From positions 1 through 51,979 of the forward strand of contig CAMCUM010000018.1 in assembly GCA_945878975.1 (NCBI GenBank): a stretch of DNA of 51,979 nt, given 5' to 3'. Every line of letters begins with the position of its first letter. Positions within the stretch are counted from its first letter, which is position 1. The notes under the pieces were generated by a model. The model searched no databases. It was not told where the DNA came from and worked only from the letters and a program-made list of their open reading frames with translations. The stretch comes from Legionella genomosp. 1 (GTDB taxonomy: Bacteria; Pseudomonadota; Gammaproteobacteria; Legionellales; Legionellaceae). Shown here one piece after another: positions 35,908 through 46,000 of this stretch. A program made the translations under genes and the position numbers.

Positions 35908-38424
35908 ATGATCACATTGTCAGAAATAAAACAAATATTATTCGCTGATGAAGCAAAACAAGCCGCTTTTATCGCTGAGACCAATGATTGTGATCCCCCT
36001 ATTCCGGGTGAAAATTTTGACGAAAAATTTACTAATTTTTTTCAAACCGCTTCTGACCGTAATTTGCAACTCGTGTTGGCTCCTTTTTTAAGAGCTAGAA
36101 TATTCAAATACCTCAACGATGGGGAAACCGAATACGCACGAGGATTTAAAAAAGAATTCATCGAAGTAAACGGAAATCAATATTTTGCGCAAATGTGCGA
36201 GGGAAATATCCCCTATGAATTGGCTCGTATAGCTAATGATTTTTTATCTCTCAAAACTAGCTTTATACATCAAAGAGGGAACGAAATTTGGGAAGCAGTT
36301 CATAATTCAAACCTAGACGACGCTGATTATACGCCGCATATCGCTGATTATTCTGCTGTAAAGCAACAATTTGTTGAGGCCCTTCCTGAAAGCGTTTCTC
36401 CCGAATTAGCGCAGACAATATGGGTCAATATGCATCAAGTAGGCAATGACAGTCTTAAATCATTTGACGCAGTCAAACAAGCTTATATTCAGGATTGGGG
36501 CGAAGCGTTATGGCAGGAAAATTGCTGTGTGGTTGATGCTGAGCCACGTATCCCTACTCTTTCACCAGATCTCACTATGGAACCGACGACATCATCATTG
36601 AATTTTCCCGCTGCCCCTGATCCCGTGCAGAATTTTATCCAAAAAAAAGAGGCGTTCATCGAAACGCATGGGAGAGATGCTTGGAACGCCGCTGTCAACC
36701 TCCCTCCGAACGCTTTCAGTTTAGCAGATCAATTAAAAACCAAGTTTATGCTTGCGTGCGGAACTCAGCAGTGGTCACGCATTATGTCACCTCCAATCAT
36801 CATTAAAAGATTCGAAGAGCTTAAAAAAAGCATTTACGAACCTGGAAGTTTATGGCAAATATATGGGCACCAGGACGAAATAGCGAGAATATGGGATTTT
36901 TGTTGCGGTGCCGATCCCTGTGATTTGGATGCAAACCCAGATATAGATCCGGCCATAAAAGCCGATTTTGACGAACGAAAAAAGAGATTTGTTGAGGAAT
37001 CTTCCCAGAGATATGGCGTAGTAGATGCCTGGCAGAAAGCCTTGGCTTATCCACCCATCCCCCCCAAAAGTCAAATGCGCATCACTAATTATAAGAAGAT
37101 TTTTGTGAGTAAATGGGGAACCTGGGAATGGGACAATTATTTGGCTACACACAATAGTCGAGAGTGGGCAACAGCTGAACAAATAAAAGTATTAGCCAAG
37201 ATTTTCCATTTTGAACTGTGGATCACGGATATCAGTAACAACAGACCAACAGGTCATTATTTATCCGATCTGCATGATTCATCAGATCTCTCTCTACCCA
37301 ATAGACCTAAAATCAATTTTTACTGTGAAAACAATAGTCATTACTATATCCATGAAGGGGGTTATTCTGAAACCGAAGGCAATGGTGATTGCTTCTATAA
37401 TGGGTTTGCTCAATGGTTAAGATTGTTAGTAAAGGGTCAAGAACCACGCAGAATTCTGGTCTTACCTGATACAAATGATACCGACGTAGACAGCTTTGTA
37501 GCAATACAAAAAACATTGTTACCCGCAGATCAAACAAATGATTCTGTCATTTCATTGGAAACCTCCCCTGAGGAATTACAACAAATTGCTTCTGCTGAAG
37601 AAATCTCAATCAACGCCATACGTAAAGAGCTGGGGCTATCGTTGCCACACGGGTCGAATAAGGCATTTGCCAAATTTATTCAAGCCAAAGTCAATGCATT
37701 AATCCATCTTATTAGAGCCAAACAGCTTCCATTCAGCAATCGCATCGCTCTCTTGCAAAAAATTTCTAAGCTTGCAGAACAATTCAGTAAGCAAACTACC
37801 AGTGATTCAAATCTGGTAAAACTCCAAGTCATCCTATTACACATCGTAAACACCACTTATTTACCGCATGGGAAAGATGTCGACGCCAATTGGAGCATGG
37901 AAGCATTTAAGAACAACATCCAAGCGCTGCAAGAAAAAGCATCGGAACTATCCTCTGACGAGTCATTTACTGATTTGAGTACAGACATTTTAGCCACGGA
38001 TTTTAACTGCAATACACCAGAAAATATCTTCGCGCGCATAATGAACCAACCAACTTACTCACCCGCCAGATCCAATTATGCTCACGCTGCTGAAACAGAA
38101 GAAGATTGGTTATCTGCAACACTATGCATAGCTGGTATTTTTATGATGATAACAAGCATACTTTTTATGATAAGCCTTCTTTGGGTGGCGGCGCTGAGTG
38201 GCCTGACCGCCTTAGGTCTCTTTCTCATGCAAAATAGCTTTATTGCCTCTATCTCGCTCTCGTTAGGTGCTGTCATTGGTTTAAGTGCTCCGAATACTGC
38301 TATATTACTAGCAACAGGCGCCTCTTTCGTTACAGCAGGTGTAGGCTTTACTATGTTTAAAGATTTTGCACCCCGTCAACTGCCATCGTTGGATTCTTTC
38401 TTACCAAATTTAAACATGTTCTGA
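35908..38424 (+). CDS. Large protein with helical repeats, permuted OTU-like protease domain and C-terminal membrane segments
   Basis: This 838-residue protein is not a known housekeeping product. Residues 80-410 hold about nine degenerate units of the form K-x-x-F/Y-I/V-x4-G-x3-W (e.g. KKEAFIETHGRDAWNAAV, LKTKFMLACGTQQW). Residues 419-482 read like the back half of an OTU domain: EWATAEQIKVLAKIFHFELW, then INFYCENNSHYYIH with His478. Directly after, NGDCFYNGFAQWL gives the OTU cysteine motif with Cys495. In standard OTU enzymes the Cys motif comes first, so this order is circularly permuted. Helices near 728-815 form membrane segments. No signal peptide is present. A secreted deubiquitinase is the best guess; inactivity cannot be excluded. 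Confidence 0.7.
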   Translation: MITLSEIKQILFADEAKQAAFIAETNDCDPPIPGENFDEKFTNFFQTASDRNLQLVLAPFLRARIFKYLNDGETEYARGFKKEFIEVNGNQYFAQMCEGNIPYELARIANDFLSLKTSFIHQRGNEIWEAVHNSNLDDADYTPHIADYSAVKQQFVEALPESVSPELAQTIWVNMHQVGNDSLKSFDAVKQAYIQDWGEALWQENCCVVDAEPRIPTLSPDLTMEPTTSSLNFPAAPDPVQNFIQKKEAFIETHGRDAWNAAVNLPPNAFSLADQLKTKFMLACGTQQWSRIMSPPIIIKRFEELKKSIYEPGSLWQIYGHQDEIARIWDFCCGADPCDLDANPDIDPAIKADFDERKKRFVEESSQRYGVVDAWQKALAYPPIPPKSQMRITNYKKIFVSKWGTWEWDNYLATHNSREWATAEQIKVLAKIFHFELWITDISNNRPTGHYLSDLHDSSDLSLPNRPKINFYCENNSHYYIHEGGYSETEGNGDCFYNGFAQWLRLLVKGQEPRRILVLPDTNDTDVDSFVAIQKTLLPADQTNDSVISLETSPEELQQIASAEEISINAIRKELGLSLPHGSNKAFAKFIQAKVNALIHLIRAKQLPFSNRIALLQKISKLAEQFSKQTTSDSNLVKLQVILLHIVNTTYLPHGKDVDANWSMEAFKNNIQALQEKASELSSDESFTDLSTDILATDFNCNTPENIFARIMNQPTYSPARSNYAHAAETEEDWLSATLCIAGIFMMITSILFMISLLWVAALSGLTALGLFLMQNSFIASISLSLGAVIGLSAPNTAILLATGASFVTAGVGFTMFKDFAPRQLPSLDSFLPNLNMF

Positions 38425-38435
38425 GGAGCTACAAA

Positions 38436-39983
38436 ATGGATTTGACGGAATATGGAAATTTTTCGTCGCAAACTCCTCAGGAGAAAGTGCGCATTCGTTC
38501 AAACATGACATCGCTATGGCTTATTTTGACAGGTATGATGGTGCCACTTGGCTTTGCGCCCTTTCATTTCCCAGGTGCAGCCATTCTAGGTATCGCATTA
38601 TTTTACTATCACATTCGAAACTCCCGTCCAAAGAAAGCATTCTTCCAAGGTTTTGTATGGGGACTGGGCTTATTTGGACTTGGGATCTCTTGGGTCAGTG
38701 TGAGCATTCATACTTATGGACATCTGCCCAATCTTTACGCCTACCTCATCACAGGATTATTTGTTTTTTATCTTGCCATGTTTCCTGCCTTATGTGCGTT
38801 TGCATTTCGTTTGCTTTGTCCTACTTCAGATTATAAAAAGGCCCTGTTATTCAGTGGACTATGGTGTATAAGCGAATATTTACGTGCCAATGTGATGACA
38901 GGGTTTCCCTGGTTATTATTAGGCTTTGGTCAAATTGACACCCCATTAAAATATCTTCTACCTATTATTGGCGTGTATGGTATCGGCTTTTTAATTGTTT
39001 TAGCGGCTTGTTGTCTGACCCATATTATCAAAACGCCTGAACGCAGCACCCTTGTTCGCATAACATGGTTAGCTGGATTTGTGTTGATCCTCATCACCCC
39101 GGCAAGTTTGAAAAATATCACCTGGTCACAATCGGATAAAAGCCCCTTATCCGTAGGTGTGGTCCAAGCCAATCTCTCGATGCGTGATAAATGGAACGAA
39201 CAGCTTTTCTGGAAAATCATCAAACATTACCACCGCGCAATAGAACCTTTACTAGCAAAAAAAGATATTATTGTTTTACCTGAAGCTGCGATTCCTTTGC
39301 CTACTGGATATGTGCAAGACCTTTTAACAGAGCTTCATCAACAAGCTCAAAAAAATAAATCAGCAATCCTATTTGGCATCCCGGAAGAAATCTATCCAGA
39401 AAAAACTCATTTTTATAATACCTTATCAACCTTAGGTCTCGCTGAGGGCCGATATCGCAAACAACACCTGGTGCCATTTGGCGAATACCTACCCCATTTT
39501 CTTGAGCCGGTGCTCCGACAATTGAATCTGGTGATGTCTGATATGCAAGCAGGTGATGCCCAACAACCTTTAGCAAGCGCACAAAACCATCCCTTTGCAA
39601 CATTGATCTGTTATGAATTGGCTTATCCCTCTATTCTTCGCCGACAACTCCCGCAAGCGCAATGGATTGTATCATTGAGCGATGATGGTTGGTTTGGTCA
39701 CTCGCTTGCATCGTACCAACAATTACAGATGGCTCAAGCACTATCTATCTTAACGAGTCGCTATCAAATAGTCGCCAATAACGACGGTTTGTCTTCTATC
39801 ATCACGCCACAAGGTCAATTACAAAAGACACTTCCAGCGTTCTCTTCTGGTATCTTAGAAGGAAATATTTACCCCGCACAAGGTACTACGCCTTGGGTCA
39901 TTTGGGGCGATGTGCCGATCCTTGGGTTATGTGGTTTGATGGTGATGCTTGCTTTGGGCGGTAGAATGAGAGCGTTTAGATAA
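38436..39983 (+). CDS. lnt: Apolipoprotein N-acyltransferase
   Basis: Lnt adds the third acyl chain to lipoproteins at the inner membrane. The 515-residue protein has about seven membrane segments, six in the N-terminal third, and a periplasmic nitrilase-type domain. Its catalytic residues are Glu in VLPEAAIPLP, Lys in YRKQHLVPFGEYLP and Cys in LICYELAYP. The ATG at 38436 has a GAGGAG site seven bases upstream that overlaps the stop of the OTU-like gene, so the two are likely co-transcribed. The first 24 residues are a hydrophilic extension before MTSLWLILTG. Confidence 0.96.
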   Translation: MDLTEYGNFSSQTPQEKVRIRSNMTSLWLILTGMMVPLGFAPFHFPGAAILGIALFYYHIRNSRPKKAFFQGFVWGLGLFGLGISWVSVSIHTYGHLPNLYAYLITGLFVFYLAMFPALCAFAFRLLCPTSDYKKALLFSGLWCISEYLRANVMTGFPWLLLGFGQIDTPLKYLLPIIGVYGIGFLIVLAACCLTHIIKTPERSTLVRITWLAGFVLILITPASLKNITWSQSDKSPLSVGVVQANLSMRDKWNEQLFWKIIKHYHRAIEPLLAKKDIIVLPEAAIPLPTGYVQDLLTELHQQAQKNKSAILFGIPEEIYPEKTHFYNTLSTLGLAEGRYRKQHLVPFGEYLPHFLEPVLRQLNLVMSDMQAGDAQQPLASAQNHPFATLICYELAYPSILRRQLPQAQWIVSLSDDGWFGHSLASYQQLQMAQALSILTSRYQIVANNDGLSSIITPQGQLQKTLPAFSSGILEGNIYPAQGTTPWVIWGDVPILGLCGLMVMLALGGRMRAFR

Positions 39984-40099
39984 ATGACATCAACAGACCC
40001 TAATACCTAAGCGTAATAATATATTTATTGACTTTAATGCCCAAATAATCGAGACTATGCTCGATCTGTTGTGCTCATCCTTCCTAGGGATAATTCAAA

Positions 40100-43000
40100 A
40101 TGAAAAGTTTTTTTTTGGATGATAGCTTGAATGTCGTAAAAAAATTTGAACAAAGAGCAAAAGATAATCCCAAGCATATTGCCATTTTAGATAGATCTTT
40201 GAAGATTTCCTACGAAACGCTTAATGAAAAAGCCAATCAAATAGCGCAATACCTAAGAAAATCGCATGTAAAACCAGGGGATTTTGTAGGGATCTTACTC
40301 AATCCAGGTGCGGATTTCATCATAAACATGCTCGCGATCATCAAAGTTGGCGCCGCATATCTTCCTTTAGACACGCTGATATCTGCGAAGCATCTCGACA
40401 ACATCATTGAGGATGCTCAGCCTAAAATAATTATTACCAATAGATTTTTTTCTGCATCGATCAATAATAAACGACTTATCAGAAAAATGAAGCATATCAG
40501 TATAGAATCTGCTTCTTATTCCAGAAAGAACTTTTTCCATAAAATTGAGCCTAATTCACCTATCTATATGATGTATACCTCTGGGTCTACTGGAAAGCCC
40601 AGAGGCGTAGTCATTTCCCATCAAGCAGTAGTAAACCTAACCTTAATCGACAACTATGCTAATGTAAAAGATCAAGAATACGTTGCACAATTTAGCAACC
40701 TCGCCTTCGATGGTGCCACATTTGAAATATGGAGCGCCTTACTCAATGGCGCCACACTTTCAATTATCCAAGCATCTATCAGACCCAATCAAAATGATTT
40801 ACATAATTATCTTAAAACTCATACCATAGATTGTTTATTTCTTCCAACGGGTTATTTTCACCAAATCATCAAATCATTTCCGGAAACACTCGATACCGTT
40901 CAAAAAATTATGTTTGGCGGGGAGCAAGTGAATTGTTTATTGTTAAAGAATTTTCTCCAATATAGAAAAACCAACCATATACCCATTACACTTATCAACG
41001 CTTACGGACCAACAGAAGCCACAACCTGTACCTGTCGGCAGGTGATAACGGAACAAAGCGATTTGAATGACGAAGTACTCATGAGTATCGGGAAACCTAT
41101 CTCTAACGTCAAAACATACATACTTGACGAAAATAAAAACAAAACTTCACAGGGAGAGCTTTATATCTCTGGGATCAATCTTGCATTACGCTATCACAAC
41201 AGTGAAACTTCCAATAAAACAAAGTTTATTCGCAATCCCTTCTCTGATGAAGCGCCCTATCTCTACCTATATAAAACAGGAGATAAAGTACGCCAACTTT
41301 CAACAGGAGAACTGTTATGTCTTGGACGATTAGATGACCAAGTCAAAATAGGCGGTTTTCGCATTCATCTGAATGAGATAGAAAATAAACTCATGTCTTA
41401 TGCCAATATTTCTCTTGCGGCAGTGAATGTTGAGATCGGCGGTGGCTCACATAAAATGCTCACAGCCTATATCGTCCCTACTGACAAATCGCACGCTATT
41501 CATGCCGATGACATCAGAAATTTTTTAGCCGAATCACTACCATCCTACAAACTCCCAACAAAATATGTCATGTTAGATGCGCTCCCTTTAACCACTGTTG
41601 GCAAAATTGATAAGAAGAAATTAGACCAAATTCCGCATGTCGACTTATCCTGCTATATCGATGCGTCCACGTCTCATCCAATAGAAAAGAAAATCAAAGA
41701 AATCTGGTGTCATTTATTAAACAGAACGTCAGTGGATGTTCATAAAAATTTTTTTGATTTAGGTGCAAACTCTTTATTAATTACGGAAGTGTGTTCGCTT
41801 GTAAATCAAGAACTACATGCTGATCTAAAAATTTTAGATATCTTGTCTTATCCAACGATTCATAAGCTCAGTCGTTATCTCGAAGGTGATATCAAAGTCC
41901 GGGCTTCCAAGGAACACAAAGATATTACATCCAACGATATTGCTATTATTGGCATGAGTTGTCGTTTCCCAAAAGCGGATTCGCTTGAAGAATTTTGGAT
42001 GAATCTTTGTAATCAAGTCGATTGTTTAGAACGATTTACCCCGACTAACGACGATGCCGCCCATAAAAATCATGTGCCTGTTCGCGGGACGCTATCCGAT
42101 ATTGACTATTTTGATGCAAGTTTTTTTGGATTTAACCCAGTAGATGCCAGTATTACAGACCCACAACATCGTATATTTATAGAATGCGCTTGGGAAGCAT
42201 TAGAGCATGCTGGTGTCGCACCACAAAAAGTTTCAGAAAAAATCATCAGTGTTTTTGCTGGCATGACCGATAGTACTTACTTACAAGAAAATCTCTTAAA
42301 AAATAACTGGTTTTTAAATGAGCATGAACATTTTCAACAAAGAATCTCCAGTAGTATCGGCATGCTGAGCACACAACTCTCCTATCGTCTGAATTTAAAA
42401 GGCAGAAGTGTCAATATCAATACAGCTTGCTCTACTGGACTCATTGCAGTTGACCAAGCTTGCCAAGATCTCGTTTTAGGTGACTCCGATATCGCTATTG
42501 CAGGCGCTATATCCATCACCATACCACAAGAAAAAGGATATTATTATAAAGAAGGGAGCATCTTATCGCCAGATGGCCTATGCAGACCTTTTTCCAACAA
42601 AGCAAACGGAACCGTTTTTTCTAACGGCGTAGGGATTGTCATACTCAAGCGCCTCCAAGATGCTATTGCCGAAAACGACACCATCTATGCTGTGATCAAA
42701 GGTCGCGGCGTTAACAATGATGGTTCTGATAAATTAGGGTATACAGCACCAAGCCATAGCGGACAAATGGCTTGCATTTTGAATGCCCTTGAAAAATCGG
42801 GACTGAGCGCTCAAGATGTGCGTTATATAGAGGCGCATGGCACAGCGACCCATTTAGGCGACCTTGTTGAGTTTAACGCGCTCTCTGGCGCATTCAAAAC
42901 ACATACCAAACAGAAAAAATTTTGTGCCTTAGGCACTGTAAAAGCGAATATTGGGCATTCTGATGTGGCCGCAGGTATGGCGGGACTCATCAAAACAGTG

Positions 43001-46000
43001 TTGTCGTTGCATCACAAGAAAATTTCCCCAATGCCAGATTTTATAGCAACCAATCCAGACTTACGCTTCGCTAAAAGTGCATTTTTTATTAATCAAACCC
43101 CGATTGTCTGGGATGACAGTCACCCGACATACCATGCCGGTATCAGCTCATTTGGCGTTGGCGGCACGAATACTCATATGATACTCAGTGAGTATCGCCC
43201 TCCAAACAAAAAAAATCATCATACAAACGCCCTGCCACCAAAACAACTCATCATATTATCTGCAAAAACAGAGCATGCATTAGAAAAAATGACAGATGCT
43301 TTTCTCAAACATGCCTCTCAACATAGCAATAGCATCCCTCATTACATAGAACGTGCTGCTTATACATTACAAACTGGAAGAGAAGATTTTTCTTACCGAC
43401 GTTATGGCATCGGGAAAAATTTAGAAGAAATTATCGAGTCCTTCACTCACAATCCGATTCAGTACCACGAAAATAATACCAGTACCAATGTCGTATTTAT
43501 GTTTCCTGGACAAGGCATGCAATACCCACAAATGGGCCTAGAACTCATGGCTATCCCTTATTTCGCCAATATTGTGCGTGAGGGCGCAAAAATTACTTCC
43601 CAATATTTGTCTTGTGACTTTTTATCAATACTCCAAGATCCCCATACGAAAAAATTAAGCGAAACCAAATACGCGCAACCTGCTTTATTCATCATTGAGT
43701 ATGCTCTAGCAAAATTACTCATGTATTATGGTATCCAGCCTAATGCCTTGATTGGACATAGTTTAGGGGAGTATGTTGCGGCATGCTTGGCCGGCGTTTT
43801 TTCTTTCGAAGATGGCGTCGCTTTGATTTGCCAGCGCTGTATTTTAATGGCTCAAGCGCCGCCTGGCGCCATGGTTGCCATCGAATGCTCCATTGATCAT
43901 TTTGAAAAACTGCAATCCTCTGTGGAAGGCATAGAACTTGCTTTACATAATTCAAGTCATCATTGCGTAGCATCAGGTACTGATGCAGCCATTCAAAATT
44001 TAGAAAAATATCTCACAAAACATACCATCACTTACCAAAAACTTCAGGTTAGTCACGGTTTCCATTCGCATCTCATGAAACCCATCAAAGAAGCCTTTAT
44101 CGACATCTTATCAAATATGAAGTTTCATGCGCCTAATATTCCTATTATATCCAATGTGACAGGTGATTGGTTATCGGCTAAAGATGCGATCGATGTTGAA
44201 TATTGGTATCAACATTTAAGACATGCCGTCAGACTCAGTGCCGGGCTGAATCTTCTCGCACAAGACTCTCACTCCCTATTCATAGAAATCGGACCCAAAC
44301 GCAGCCTGGGCACATTTCTCAAATCAGTCTTACAAGATACCTCTCAGACCATGCATCAGATTGTTCATACGCTTGATTCGAACCATCCTAGCTCCGATTT
44401 GAAGCAGCTGTATTCTGTCATTGGGCTAGCCTGGATAAATGCTATCCCGATCGACTGGCATAGGTTTCATCAACCTATGCAACCCCAAAAACTAAACTTG
44501 CCGACCTATATTTTTCAAAAACAAAAATATTGGCTCGACCCTGATAAATCCATCAGTTCTGCAATGATACGTAGCTTTCAGCCTGCATGGACTCATCATA
44601 AAATCCCTGGTTCTATCACAATCTCCTCCGATATCCTGAAAAATCATACCTGGTTCATCATCCGAGATGATGAAGGACTTGCAGATAAATTGATTCTTTT
44701 TTTCAAAAGTCACGGCGTAGATCCTATCATTGTGACATTCGGTACCGAATACTCACATGATGACCCCTTGCATTTCAAAATCAATCCAAATGAAAAAAAT
44801 CATTATTTTGAATTTATTAAGACAGTCAAACAGACTTTCTATTATCCCATTTTTTTAAATTTGGCTTCATACGGCATCACCATAGATGCCACGCAATCCA
44901 TTGAAAGTATAGAAGAAAAACTAAAGCATGGGTTTTATAGCCTTTTATATTTATCACAAGCGCTGCTTGAGACAAGCAATGATCCGACACAAACAAAAAT
45001 AACCGTTATCACCAGTGGGACACAGCAAATTATTGGAACAGAAAGCATCAACCCCATCAACGCAACATTGCTAGGTGCCTGTCGTGTTATCACACAAGAG
45101 CATCCGCAGATCCGACTGAAACTCATCGATCTCAATCCAACAGAAACGTTGCACCAAAACCTAGTACATAAAATAATAGATTCTTGCATCAATCAAGATT
45201 CGGAGGAATCTTCCCTCCTTGAATCTTACCGTAATGGGTACCAATGGCATTTGATGTATCACGACAACCTACCCAGTAAAAACAAAATACATCGATTACA
45301 AAACAATGGGATTTATCTATTCACAGGAGGACTCGGAGGCATTGCCTTAACTTGCTGCGAGGCCATAGCAGAATCAGTCTCCAACCCCATCTTCATTTTA
45401 CTTTCTCGAAGCACAGTCCCTCCGGAAACAGAATGGGCACCTATACTCCAAGATCGCAGCAATCCTTATCACAACAAAATCAAACATCTACACAAATTAA
45501 AAACTTTAGGTGCAACACTGCATATAGAGCAAGTAGATATTACGGAATTAGACCCTCTCAAAATGGTGGTAGCGCGCTGCATCACAAACTACGGGAAAAT
45601 AAATGGCTTGATTCATGCGGCAGGCATATCCGATCCAGAGTTGATGCAAGCTAAAACAGCAGCCTCCATAAAAAGGGTATTTGCCCCAAAAATACCGGGA
45701 ACTTTTAACCTAATAAAAGCTTTTGAGTCTATTTCTTTAGATTTCGTGGTGCTCAAATCATCACTGGGCGTCCTACTTGGCGGATTTGAGCAAATTGATT
45801 ATTGTGCTGCAAATGCTTGCTTAGATGCCATTGCTATCAGTGGTTTTTTCTCTCATGCTGCTTTTGTCGTCAGTATTAATTGGAATACTTGGCGAGACGT
45901 TGGGATGGCAAATAAAAATCGCAATGAAGGAAAAATTAACTTCATAGACCAAGGAAACGATGTGTCTCCAATAGAAGGTAAAAAAATATTTTTAAACGTA

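Noticed and set aside
40100-41650. Exact amino-acid prediction from the adenylation-domain pocket
   Set aside because: The pocket residues were placed by hand against one reference and the code has no clear match I can verify.
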